Assembly (NCBI RefSeq): GCF_900178005.1 | Contig: NZ_FXBS01000006.1 | Location: forward strand, 186,001 to 250,000 | Length of the DNA stretch: 64,000 bases | DNA from: Tuberibacillus sp. Marseille-P3662 | GTDB taxonomy: Bacteria; Bacillota; Bacilli; Bacillales; Sporolactobacillaceae | Reading direction: 5' to 3' | Part shown: positions 35,341-44,591 of the stretch, in pieces | How the letters are laid out: every line of letters begins with the position of its first letter | Numbering within the stretch: the stretch's first letter is position 1 | Position numbers and translations under genes: made by a program | The notes under the pieces: generated by a model | The model's database searches: none | What the model was told of the DNA's origin: nothing | What the model saw: only the letters and a program-made list of their open reading frames with translations

Positions 35341-37518
35341 ATGGTTGTCATTTTAGCGGAGAAACCGGATCAAGCTAGGAAATTAGCCGCTCCATTCACA
35401 CATAAAAAGGGAAACGGTTTTCTCACTATTGATGCATGTAAAGAGTTTCCGGAGGGTGCAAAAGTGACTTGGGCGATTGGCCACCTTGTTGAATTGAAAA
35501 CTCCCGGTGAATACGATGCATCATGGGGAAAATGGTCTTTAGAACAATTGCCCATGATGCCGGAACGATTTGAGTATAAGGTGATGTCTGATAAGAACAA
35601 ACAATTTAAGGTTGTTAAGGAGCTTCTTAATGAAGCTGATGGAATTATTATTGGCACGGACCCTGCCCGGGAAGGAGAAAATATTGCACGCCTTCTTATC
35701 ATGATGTCAGGTTGTGCTAAGAAACCGGTGAAACGCCTGTGGACGTCTTCTTTAACGGAGAGTGCTATAAAGAAGGGGTTTTCCGAACTACGGGATGGTA
35801 AACAGACGATTAATCTTTATCATGAAGCTCAGGCACGGCAAATCAGTGATTGGCTTGTCGGTTTAAATGCGAGTCGTTTATATTCACTTTTGCTTCAGAA
35901 AAAAGGCATTCGTGATGTCTTCAGTGTTGGCCGTGTGCAAACACCTGTCCTTAAACTCATCTATGACCGTCATAAAGAGATAGAACAGTTTAAGTCAGAG
36001 CCATTCTTTGAATTAACGGCTCATTTTACCGTATCCAATGGCACATATAAAGGGAAAATGAAAGGACGCTTTCAATCTCAAGAAGAACTTTTCAAAGACG
36101 TACACCCGGACATTCAACCCGATCAAAATCATTACGAAGCCACGATTAAAAGTGTTGAAGTGAAAGAAAAACGCATACCAGCCCCGAAGTTACATAGCTT
36201 ATCGACATTGCAATCCGTGCTTAATAAGAAGAACAAATACAGTCCTGATCAGGTGTTAAAGACTGCCCAAAGGTTGTATGAAAAGGGGTATATTTCATAC
36301 CCGCGAACTGATTCCCAACATATCACCAATGAGGAATTTTCATACTTAAAAAACCGTCTATCTAACTATCAAGCGTGTTTTCATTTATCATTTGAGCCAA
36401 CAAGAACAAAACCGTCCAAAAGATATGTTAACCCTGATAAGGTCAGTGATCATTATGCGATGATTCCGACGGAAAAAATCGTTGATGTCAACACCTTTCA
36501 GTCATTTCGGACTGAAGAAAAAGTCGTCTATGAGGCCATTGTTAAAAGTGTTTTAGCGATATTCATGGAAGACTATGTCTATGATGAAACGGTCATTACA
36601 ACCGCTATCGGAAAAACTCAATTCTTCACCAAAGGAAAAAAAGAAAAAGGTTTAGGCTGGAAGAGGCTATACCAGAATGATTCAACTGAACAGGCAGAAG
36701 ATGAGGAAGGCAGTTCTAAGTTGCCTGAGGTCTACCAAGGTCAAGTGGCTGAAGCTGAAACTACAGTCAAAGAGGGCATGACGAAGCCGCCCAAGCCATA
36801 TACTCAAGGACAGCTCATTACCTTAATGAAAACAGCCGGAAAACACATTAATGATCAAGACATGAAAAATGCTCTCAACGAAGTCGAGGGGCTTGGAACT
36901 GAAGCAACGCGTTCTGGAATTATCGAAACCCTTTTGAAACGAGAGTTTATTGAAGTCAAAAAGAATAGTGTTTTTGTCACGAAGAAGGGTGAAATCCTTT
37001 GTGAATCTGTGCAGGGAACGATCCTTGCGAAACCGGAAATGACAGCAAAATGGGAACTATTCTTAAAAGAGATTGGTAATGGAAACAAATCGAAAGTCAC
37101 TTTTGTTGAGAATGCCAAAAAGCTTTGTCATGCATTAATTGAACAAGCTACGAAAGCGATTGATAGCATCGATATCGAAAAACAAACAGTGGATCTAAAA
37201 TTGGAAGATACCATTGCACCATGTCCGTCATGCCAAAAAGGGCATATTGTTGATCGGAAATCTTTCTATGGTTGTACAGGCTATCATCAAGGGTGTCGTT
37301 TCACCCTTCCTAAAAAACTAGCAAATAAAAATCTTTCTAAAAGTAATGTCAAAAAGCTATTAGAAAAAGGAAAGACGAATCTTATAAAGGGATTTAAAAG
37401 CAAAAACGGTAAAACATTTAATGCTTATATCGTTTGGGAAGATGCCAAAGCTGGAAAGGTCACATTTGAATTTAACAATAACAAAAAGCATTCGTCAAAA
37501 CGATCCACACAAAAATAA
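35341..37518 (+). CDS. topB: DNA topoisomerase III
   Basis: 725 residues, type IA topoisomerase. The N-terminal TOPRIM domain has ILAEKPDQARKLA and GTDPAREGE; QARQISDWLVGLNASRLYS and FSVGRVQTPVL are typical of the core. The catalytic Tyr is residue 320 in SYPRTDS. A C-terminal CPSC...CTGY..GCRF zinc ribbon ends the protein. It resolves single-stranded crossings during replication and recombination. It lies 14 bp after scrK with its own AAAGGATGGG site, so it may be co-transcribed with a sugar kinase, an unusual partner. Confidence 0.95.
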   Translation: MVVILAEKPDQARKLAAPFTHKKGNGFLTIDACKEFPEGAKVTWAIGHLVELKTPGEYDASWGKWSLEQLPMMPERFEYKVMSDKNKQFKVVKELLNEADGIIIGTDPAREGENIARLLIMMSGCAKKPVKRLWTSSLTESAIKKGFSELRDGKQTINLYHEAQARQISDWLVGLNASRLYSLLLQKKGIRDVFSVGRVQTPVLKLIYDRHKEIEQFKSEPFFELTAHFTVSNGTYKGKMKGRFQSQEELFKDVHPDIQPDQNHYEATIKSVEVKEKRIPAPKLHSLSTLQSVLNKKNKYSPDQVLKTAQRLYEKGYISYPRTDSQHITNEEFSYLKNRLSNYQACFHLSFEPTRTKPSKRYVNPDKVSDHYAMIPTEKIVDVNTFQSFRTEEKVVYEAIVKSVLAIFMEDYVYDETVITTAIGKTQFFTKGKKEKGLGWKRLYQNDSTEQAEDEEGSSKLPEVYQGQVAEAETTVKEGMTKPPKPYTQGQLITLMKTAGKHINDQDMKNALNEVEGLGTEATRSGIIETLLKREFIEVKKNSVFVTKKGEILCESVQGTILAKPEMTAKWELFLKEIGNGNKSKVTFVENAKKLCHALIEQATKAIDSIDIEKQTVDLKLEDTIAPCPSCQKGHIVDRKSFYGCTGYHQGCRFTLPKKLANKNLSKSNVKKLLEKGKTNLIKGFKSKNGKTFNAYIVWEDAKAGKVTFEFNNNKKHSSKRSTQK

Positions 37519-37594
37519 ACTGTGAGAGATGGATGTAGAATGGTAAAAGTATTGTTGGTATAGACCGATTTCCAGAAAAGATTTAAGTCAAAAC

Positions 37595-37625
37595 AGAAAA
37601 GCCCCGCAGGAGCAGGGCTTAGCCA
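37595..37625 (-). terminator. Minus-strand terminator
   Basis: On the minus strand AAGCCCTGC pairs with GCGGGGCTT and is followed by TTCTGTTTT. The plus strand has no T-run, so it serves a leftward transcript, supporting a small minus-strand gene at 37723-37809. Confidence 0.6.
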
Positions 37626-37722
37626 AAAAATTAATAATTTGACCACTGCTTTGATGTACTTTCTGAGCCGTTTAAGCAGAAGTTTTTGTTTTTCTTTTGT
37701 TGTTAATGATCTGTTTCCTTAA

Positions 37723-38069
<347 letters not shown>

Positions 38070-38100
38070 CACGATCCAGTTATATTTTATAGGTCATTTG

Positions 38101-38115
38101 TGTAAGCGGTTAACA
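38101..38115 (+). promoter_or_regulatory. cre-like site in the xylA leader
   Basis: TGTAAGCGGTTAACA carries the TGTAAGCG half of cre and a one-base-shifted second half. It lies 102 bp downstream of the shared promoter element start, mirroring the 106 bp in copy A. Confidence 0.55.
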
Positions 38116-38208
38116 AATGAGGGGTTCTAGTTGGGGACATGTGGTGAAGGCGTAAAGAAATGATATGGGCGACGAGATAAGTTGATTATAAAAATCGAGG
38201 TGAATCAA

Positions 38209-39534
38209 TTGAGTTATTTTACTAATGTTAATCCAATTCAATATGAAGGAATTGAATCTAACAATCCACTCGCATTCAAATTTTACAATCCAGAGGAGAA
38301 AATTGCTGGTAAGCCAATGAAAGAATGGCTACGCTTTTCTGTTGCTTATTGGCATACATTGACAATGGATGGATCGGATCCATTTGGGAATCCGACGATG
38401 AACCGTCCGTGGAATGAACAGTATACAGGTATGGATGCAGCCAAGGCGCGTGCTGAAGCAGGTTTCGAGCTGTTTGAAACACTTGGCGTACCGTTTTTTG
38501 CTTTCCACGATGTTGACATTGCCCCAGAAGGTAGTCATCTTCGCGAGACCAATAAGAATATTGATGAGATCGTTGCGATTTTCAGAGAGCAAATGAAATC
38601 ATCGGGAATTGGATTGCTATGGAATACAGCCAATATGTTTGGTCACCCACGTTTTATGCATGGGGCGGCAACTTCTAGCAATGCTGATGTGTATGCTTAT
38701 GCGGCCGCCAAAGTTAAAAAAGGTCTTGAAGTTGCTAAAGAGCTTGGATCGAAAAACTATGTATTCTGGGGCGGCCGTGAAGGTTACGAAACGTTGCTTA
38801 ATACTGATATGGCCCTCGAGTTGGATAACCTCGCTCGTTTCTATCATATGGCGCTAGATTATGCCAAAGAGATTGGGTTTGAGGGTCAGTTTTTAATTGA
38901 ACCTAAGCCGAAGGAACCGATGAAGCACCAATATGATTATGACGTCGCTAGTGCCTATGCTTTTCTACAAAAATATGATTTAGCGGATCATTTTAAAATT
39001 AATATTGAGGCGAATCATGCGACGCTTGCAGGTCATACATTTGAACATGAATTGCATTATGCTCGTGTTAATCATATTTTAGGGTCTGTTGATGCGAACC
39101 AGGGCGACATGTTGTTGGGTTGGGATACGGACGAATTTCCGACCGATATTTATATGGCCACACTAGCAATGTATGAAGTCTTGCAAAATGGTGGATTAGC
39201 TCCTGGTGGTCTGAATTTTGATGCGAAAGTGCGCCGGACCTCATTTGAACCTATTGATCTACTTTATGCCCATGTTGTCGGTATGGACACGTTTGCGCAC
39301 GGATTAAGAGTAGCCCAACAACTCATTGATGACCGTGTATTGGAATCGGCTGTTAAAGAGAGGTATCATAGCTATACGGGAGGGATTGGTCTTGATATTG
39401 TAAATGGTAAAACCGATTTCCACAAGCTTGAGGCCCACGCGCTAGATGCCAATATTATAAATAAGTCAGGACACCAGGAAAGACTTCGTGGTGTGCTCAA
39501 TCAATATATACATGGCGGAAAATCTTTGAGATAA
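38209..39534 (+). CDS. xylA: Xylose isomerase
   Basis: 441 residues, class II xylose isomerase like that of B. subtilis. [13 protein letters not shown] holds the catalytic His and Asp; [51 protein letters not shown] and WDTDEFPTD hold the metal ligands. It converts D-xylose to D-xylulose. The TTG start is five bases after CGAGGTGA and keeps the conserved [14 protein letters not shown]-terminus; an in-frame upstream TTG at 38182 has no site. A strong terminator follows before xylB. Confidence 0.96.
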   Translation: MSYFTNVNPIQYEGIESNNPLAFKFYNPEEKIAGKPMKEWLRFSVAYWHTLTMDGSDPFGNPTMNRPWNEQYTGMDAAKARAEAGFELFETLGVPFFAFHDVDIAPEGSHLRETNKNIDEIVAIFREQMKSSGIGLLWNTANMFGHPRFMHGAATSSNADVYAYAAAKVKKGLEVAKELGSKNYVFWGGREGYETLLNTDMALELDNLARFYHMALDYAKEIGFEGQFLIEPKPKEPMKHQYDYDVASAYAFLQKYDLADHFKINIEANHATLAGHTFEHELHYARVNHILGSVDANQGDMLLGWDTDEFPTDIYMATLAMYEVLQNGGLAPGGLNFDAKVRRTSFEPIDLLYAHVVGMDTFAHGLRVAQQLIDDRVLESAVKERYHSYTGGIGLDIVNGKTDFHKLEAHALDANIINKSGHQERLRGVLNQYIHGGKSLR

Positions 39535-39540
39535 GTGAGA

Positions 39541-39577
39541 GGGCGGGTACAGGATGATTGCCGTACCCGCCCTTTTT
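39541..39577 (+). terminator. Strong terminator between xylA and xylB
   Basis: GGGCGGGTAC (39541-39550) pairs perfectly with GTACCCGCCC (39563-39572), followed by TTTTTAAT. With only 38 bp to xylB, which shows no promoter of its own here, it probably reduces rather than abolishes xylB expression. Confidence 0.88.
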
Positions 39578-39610
39578 AATGATATGGAAAATTTTTTGGA
39601 GGTGTTGAGT

Positions 39611-41110
39611 GTGGAGTATGTAATAGGTGTTGACCTTGGAACGAGTGCCGTCAAAGTTCTGCTCGTCAATCAGCAAGGGCAGGTAGAAGCTGAATGTTCA
39701 AAAGAATATCCGTTGTATCATGACCGTACGGGTTATAGTGAACAAGATCCAGATGATTGGGTGAAAAAAACGGAAGCTGCGTTGCAAGAACTTGTGGAGC
39801 AGACAGGTATCCGCCCGGCAACAATTAAGGGACTGAGTTTCTCGGGACAAATGCATGGTCTCGTGTTAGTGAATGAAAAAGGTCAGCCACTTCGTCGAGC
39901 GATTTTATGGAACGACACACGAACAACTGAGGAATGTCAGGATATTGAGGCAGCTGTTGGTTTGGATACATTCTTAGCTATTACGAAAAATCGGGCTTTA
40001 GAAGGTTTTACGTTGCCGAAATTGCTTTGGGTGAAAAAACATGAACCGGATATTTATCAGCAGGCACACGGATTTTTATTGCCGAAAGATTACGTGCGTT
40101 ATCAATTAACGGGAGATTTCGCTATGGAATATTCCGATGCTGCTGGAACATTATTACTAGATATTGCGAATCAAGCATGGAGCACTGAAATCGCTGATAA
40201 AGTTGGTGTTGATATCCAACTATGTCCCCCGCTCGTTGAATCACAAGCGTGTGTTGGAACAATAATGCCCGAAGTTTCTGAGCGAACCGGGCTTGGTCCG
40301 GAGACACGCGTGTTTGCTGGTGGGGCTGATAACGCTTGCGGAGCGATTGGCGCTGGGGTTTTATCTGAAGGCAAAACAATGTGCAGCGCTGGTACATCAG
40401 GTGTCGTGCTCTCATATGAAGCAGCCGGGAATCTTGATTTCGGAGGCAAAGTGCACTATTTTAATCATGCCAAGAGTGATGCTTTTTATAATATGGGTGT
40501 GACGCTCGCAGCGGGATATAGCTTGGATTGGTTCAGGAAGACATTCGCGGAAGATACGTCATTTTCTGAGTTGTTTCAAAAGATCGCTGAGGTGCCAGTA
40601 GGCTCAAGAGGACTGCTGTTCACACCTTATATTGTGGGCGAGCGGACGCCGCATGCGGATGCTGATATCAGGGGCGCGTTTATCGGTGCAGATGCCAGCC
40701 ATATGAAGTGGGATTTTGCACGGGCTGTCGTTGAAGGGATTACATTTTCATTAAATGAATCGATGAATATCTTAAAAAATAGCGGTAAAAAGATAACATC
40801 GGTGGTGTCTATCGGTGGCGGCGCCAAAAGCAATGAGTGGCTGCAGATTCAAGCAGATATATTTAACGCGCCTATTGTCAAATTGGAAAATGAGCAAGGC
40901 CCTGGTATGGGCGCAGCAATGATCGCGGCTGTCGGATCTGATTGGTTCGCCTCATTACAGGATTGTGCTGATGCGTTTATTAAGACGGAAAAAGTCATTG
41001 AACCGAGGGAGGAACATGTCAGTACCTATGAAACGTTGTTCGCAGTCTACCAAGATGTGTATGACCAGACCAAGGGGCTAACGCACGCTTTGAAACAGTT
41101 TCGCGGTTAG
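39611..41110 (+). CDS. xylB: Xylulokinase
   Basis: 499 residues from a GTG six bases after GGAGGTG. VIGVDLGTSAVKVLLV is the first FGGY strand; SFSGQMHGLVLVNE and AILWNDTRT carry the substrate-binding Met-His and Asp motifs of xylulokinases; VSIGGGAKSNEWLQIQADI is the adenosine region. It phosphorylates D-xylulose at C5 for the pentose phosphate pathway. Longer N-terminal frames overlap the terminator and lack a site. Confidence 0.95.
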   Translation: MEYVIGVDLGTSAVKVLLVNQQGQVEAECSKEYPLYHDRTGYSEQDPDDWVKKTEAALQELVEQTGIRPATIKGLSFSGQMHGLVLVNEKGQPLRRAILWNDTRTTEECQDIEAAVGLDTFLAITKNRALEGFTLPKLLWVKKHEPDIYQQAHGFLLPKDYVRYQLTGDFAMEYSDAAGTLLLDIANQAWSTEIADKVGVDIQLCPPLVESQACVGTIMPEVSERTGLGPETRVFAGGADNACGAIGAGVLSEGKTMCSAGTSGVVLSYEAAGNLDFGGKVHYFNHAKSDAFYNMGVTLAAGYSLDWFRKTFAEDTSFSELFQKIAEVPVGSRGLLFTPYIVGERTPHADADIRGAFIGADASHMKWDFARAVVEGITFSLNESMNILKNSGKKITSVVSIGGGAKSNEWLQIQADIFNAPIVKLENEQGPGMGAAMIAAVGSDWFASLQDCADAFIKTEKVIEPREEHVSTYETLFAVYQDVYDQTKGLTHALKQFRG

Positions 41111-41130
41111 TCTTTACCGCTATTATTCTT

Positions 41131-42231
41131 CTATAACCATCTTCGTTTGAGCTTTTTCCAGCTTCGTTTGCATTGTTTAATCATAGAACGGCGCATCCGG
41201 CGATTAATCAATGGATAGGCGATAAAAGGCAATCCGGGAATGATGGAAACACAAAATAGGGCGAGCCAATAATTGATTGTGGCAAGTTTATATAGGATTG
41301 GCGCGGGTAACAAAGGATAAAATAAAGCTACTTTGAGGCTTGTTTGATACCTTCCCTTATGTTTGGCGGTTACTGTATACTTAATTGCCATGGATTCATC
41401 GGATGTTAAGATAAATGAACGATGGTTGAGTTGAATTTGCGGATCGTTATTTTCAACAAATCCAATTAATGGAACGAAACTCGAGTTCTCTAACACAGAT
41501 AAACGGCCGCTTTTCACATCGCCCATACGAAGCATGCCGATGTCACTTCCAGATAATAGTCCCTGGTCCTCAGAAACTTCATATCTAAGGGTTATAAATT
41601 GGGTCATCATCAGCATTGCGGCAGCGGCCATTAGGCACATCGTAAATCCAGAGCCTATATAAATCAATTGACGGTCGAGTTTATGTTTCCTTTTCCCTCT
41701 TTTTTGTTCAAAAACTTCTCCGTAGGCGATAATACCAGCTAATAAAAGCGCGATGATCGGCATAACCAAACGAGCATTCTCCATATTCTGCATCCACAAA
41801 TTAAGATAACCAATACGGGGGATGACCATCGGTTGTTCAGCGATTGTCGCAACTTTAGCTGTTATCCACTCTCGCTTAATAGGTGGCGCCTGATCTAAGG
41901 CTTGGTCACTCGCCTCATTGGCGTCACCTTTAGTGATAAATCCCTTATTACTATTTCCGCCTGTAACCCGGTGGGCTATCCAGCCCTTCGAGGCGAGCGT
42001 CCCTTCTTCGCTTTTGAAAAGTACAATATCGCCTGGGCGAATGGCGTCGTCTTCACTTAAATGATTAATAACCAGAATGTCTCCTCGTTCCCAAAGAGGG
42101 TACATACTGTTTGATTTGATAACAGTTAGAAAAACGGGGTGGTGAAATACAGAAGCCCCGATAGAAGCGATGAGCATGATGAGGATAACCATTGTTAAGA
42201 TGAGATTAATAAATTTTGTAATAATCTTCAT
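41131..42231 (-). CDS. SipW-like signal peptidase I (Ser/His type) with C-terminal extracellular domain
   Basis: 366 residues from the ATG after AAGGGGGGATGTC. The first membrane helix is followed by catalytic Ser42 in SNSMYP, His87 in GWIAHRV in place of the usual Lys, and Asp103 in TKGDAN; this is the S26B, SipW/eukaryotic-like class. Unusually the protein continues past a second span (about residues 140-160) with a third span, an outside domain of about 120 residues and a last span near 335 ending in a very basic tail. It is divergent from three exported proteins with unusual signal peptides and is probably their dedicated peptidase. Confidence 0.88.
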   Translation of the reverse strand: MKIITKFINLILTMVILIMLIASIGASVFHHPVFLTVIKSNSMYPLWERGDILVINHLSEDDAIRPGDIVLFKSEEGTLASKGWIAHRVTGGNSNKGFITKGDANEASDQALDQAPPIKREWITAKVATIAEQPMVIPRIGYLNLWMQNMENARLVMPIIALLLAGIIAYGEVFEQKRGKRKHKLDRQLIYIGSGFTMCLMAAAAMLMMTQFITLRYEVSEDQGLLSGSDIGMLRMGDVKSGRLSVLENSSFVPLIGFVENNDPQIQLNHRSFILTSDESMAIKYTVTAKHKGRYQTSLKVALFYPLLPAPILYKLATINYWLALFCVSIIPGLPFIAYPLINRRMRRSMIKQCKRSWKKLKRRWL

Positions 42232-42366
42232 GACATCCCCCCTTACCAATTCAACATATAGGAAATTAGACGTAGTTCTATGGTTGTTTTTTGTGTAGTC
42301 TAAGAATATAATATTAATAGTTACTTAAGAGTGCAAGCCTATTCATATTGATGGGGTGTGAGGGTT

Positions 42367-43341
42367 ATGCAACGGAAAGCCTTAATACCCATTTTATGTG
42401 TATTTCTATTGGCTGGTCTTACAACGGTTATGTCGTATACAAGTGTGACCGTTCAGACAAAGGGAAAATTGAATATTGTTAATACGGACAGCGCACTTTT
42501 AGCGTTATTGCCGGGAACAGCCTCACATATTGCAAATGATCGTCTCATCCTTGATTTCACAAGTACTGGAGATCAAGGTTTGCAAACAAACAGTACATAT
42601 TCATTTCAGCGAGCCTTTCATATTAAAAATAATTCGGACACCGCGGTCACCGTTCGACTGAATGATGATCCGTTTGAACCGTATGCAACGATGGTATCAA
42701 AAGCCTATATTAGAAAAGATAATATATACTATGACCATGCATTAACCAAAGGACTTCCCTTAGGACCTCATCAGACGGCAAGCATTGATCTTATGATTGA
42801 TGTTGGTGCTGCCTCTATTAATCTAACAACCTTTGATTTAAGCTTGACAGCCGAAAAAGGATTATCATCTGACAATCCTGGCCACGGCGGAACACCGCCT
42901 GAAGATGGCAGTGACGACAGTGATGATTCTCAAAATTCGTGTTCGAATCCGGGGCATTGCAAACATAAGATCAAAAGACTATTGACAGATGTTGATCATC
43001 TCCACCACGATATAGACGCTATTGTTAATGATGCTGTTAAGAAGAATAATACCATTTATGATGCGAGTCTTAAGAAAGCAGAGGTTGTTGATAAACTAGC
43101 TGATGTAAATAGCTATTATGAGGGGGCTCAGGATCAATTTGACCGAGCTGAAGAGATTTTAAACCAAATCGAGCAAATAGCGGATCAAATCAAAATCAAT
43201 GACAATAGTCATCTCGGACGATCAATGATAAGGGTGGCTTCTGACCACGATAAGGAAAATGAAAACATTGAAGCGATTCTTGAATATATGAGACATGCGA
43301 AGCAATGGCAAAATGCGGCAAACGGCTATACATTTGAATAG
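42367..43341 (+). CDS. Exported protein A of the signal peptidase cassette
   Basis: 324 residues. A hydrophobic signal segment (LIPILCVFLLAGLTTVM) is followed by SYTSVTVQTKGKLNIVNT, then an 18-kDa beta-type domain starting with LLALLPGTASHIANDRLILDF, an acidic Asp/Ser linker (about residues 185-200) and a C-terminal helical domain of about 120 residues with heptad-like spacing. The beta domain is paralogous to the protein at 43511-44014. It resembles DUF1102/TasA-like SipW substrates in layout but no name is secure. Likely a secreted or surface structural protein. The ATG is eight bases after GGGGTG. Confidence 0.72.
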   Translation: MQRKALIPILCVFLLAGLTTVMSYTSVTVQTKGKLNIVNTDSALLALLPGTASHIANDRLILDFTSTGDQGLQTNSTYSFQRAFHIKNNSDTAVTVRLNDDPFEPYATMVSKAYIRKDNIYYDHALTKGLPLGPHQTASIDLMIDVGAASINLTTFDLSLTAEKGLSSDNPGHGGTPPEDGSDDSDDSQNSCSNPGHCKHKIKRLLTDVDHLHHDIDAIVNDAVKKNNTIYDASLKKAEVVDKLADVNSYYEGAQDQFDRAEEILNQIEQIADQIKINDNSHLGRSMIRVASDHDKENENIEAILEYMRHAKQWQNAANGYTFE

Positions 43342-43510
43342 TGAATTAGGAAGCGATGACAGACGTTCTTTATGTGGGCACTTGGAACGTTTACCAGCTA
43401 GTAGTGCAACCGGCCTGATGAAATTGGATGTGAATGACGTCCGATTGATTAGGGCGGTATTTTTTATTTTGCAATAGATAATCAAAAGGATTATTGAGGA
43501 GGAAACAGTA

Positions 43511-44014
43511 ATGAGACGAAAAAAAGGGTTGGTTTTTGTTATCTGTCTTTTAGCTTTATCCGGTGTTATGGCTGCCATGTCATTTTCCAGTGCGACAGTC
43601 AATGCGAATGCTCAATTGAAAGTCACGAACAATTCACAGGGATTACTAGGGATATTACCAGGTGATAGTTCAGCGAACACTAAAAATGACGACCTTTTAT
43701 TTGATTTAACGGAAGGCACAAACGCGGGTATGCAACCAGGAAGTCATTATCAATGGGAAAAATTATTTGAATTGAAAAACAATACCAATCAACCCATTGA
43801 TGTCAAAGTGGAAGGCATTAATTTACCGAATGATAATGTTAAAGTCGAGGCGTTTGTCCACGGAAACAATTCGAAACCTATTACTGAACTTAGACGAATA
43901 GCTCCCCACAGCTCTATAAAAGTTGATTTGAAGGTCGATGTGCAAGAAGATGCATCCACTAATAAAAAAGCCAAACAACTAAATATAACTGTTAATGCTA
44001 AGAAAGCGAACTAA
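43511..44014 (+). CDS. Exported protein B, paralogue of protein A
   Basis: 167 residues. The signal segment VFVICLLALSGVMAAM leads to SFSSATVNANAQLKVTNN and GLLGILPGDSSANTKNDDLLFDLTEG, the same order of motifs as protein A, and it ends where the beta domain ends, without the helical extension. Core repeats of LKNNT.QPIDVKV type suggest an immunoglobulin-like beta sandwich. Start ATG follows TTGAGGAGGAAACAGTA. It may be a fibre or matrix subunit processed by the divergent signal peptidase; this is inference. Confidence 0.72.
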   Translation: MRRKKGLVFVICLLALSGVMAAMSFSSATVNANAQLKVTNNSQGLLGILPGDSSANTKNDDLLFDLTEGTNAGMQPGSHYQWEKLFELKNNTNQPIDVKVEGINLPNDNVKVEAFVHGNNSKPITELRRIAPHSSIKVDLKVDVQEDASTNKKAKQLNITVNAKKAN

Positions 44015-44020
44015 TCATTT

Positions 44021-44041
44021 CCCCATATTTGAGCCATGGGG
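44021..44041 (+). other. Small intercistronic hairpin
   Basis: CCCCAT and ATGGGG are separated by nine bases between exported proteins B and C. No T-tail, so it may tune mRNA stability. Confidence 0.4.
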
Positions 44042-44064
44042 ACTCGTGTAGAGGGTGATGACAA

Positions 44065-44574
44065 GTGCGGAAAAGTGCCGTTCTTTTACTCATCGTTGTG
44101 GTTTTGACCATTCTATGTCTTAGTCGATCGTATAGTTATTCACAAGCAACGGTGCCTGTCACCTCTAGTTTTTCAATTAAATCTGCTCAAAAGCATAACC
44201 CCATTCATTTATATGAAGACAAAGGTCAACAGGGCGTGGTTAGGATAGCCAACAATCGCGCGCAGCCTGTCAGGGTAGAGCAGAACAAAGTTTTTCCGGT
44301 AAAAGGGGTGCGAGATTTTTATATTATCATTAAGGAAACGGAAATCCCGGCCCAACAAACGGGGGAGCTACCTGTCGTCGTTTATGGAAACAAAAGGACG
44401 CCCCCCGGTGAATATCAGCTTCCTTTGCAATTAGAATGGAATAAGGGTACAGCGGCAGTTCAAGTGACCATTAGGCTTGATAATCAGATAAAAGCAAAAG
44501 GTCATCAACCGAAAACGGATTCCCAATCAAGTCATTCTTCTAGCCTAAGGCCTCCTTATCAATCGGCGGATTAG
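44065..44574 (+). CDS. Exported protein C of the signal peptidase cassette
   Basis: 169 residues. Signal segment VLLLIVVVLTILCL is followed by SYSYSQATVPVTSSFSI, matching the S-Y/F-S/T-S/Q-x-T-V border of proteins A and B. The mature part has VVRIANNRAQPVRVEQ and PPGEYQLPLQLEWNKGTAAVQV, a likely single beta-sandwich domain, and ends in a Ser-rich hydrophilic tail. GTG start after GAGGGTGATGACAA. Function unknown; likely an accessory surface component. Confidence 0.68.
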   Translation: MRKSAVLLLIVVVLTILCLSRSYSYSQATVPVTSSFSIKSAQKHNPIHLYEDKGQQGVVRIANNRAQPVRVEQNKVFPVKGVRDFYIIIKETEIPAQQTGELPVVVYGNKRTPPGEYQLPLQLEWNKGTAAVQVTIRLDNQIKAKGHQPKTDSQSSHSSSLRPPYQSAD

Positions 44575-44591
44575 GGTAATACCTAAGTGAG

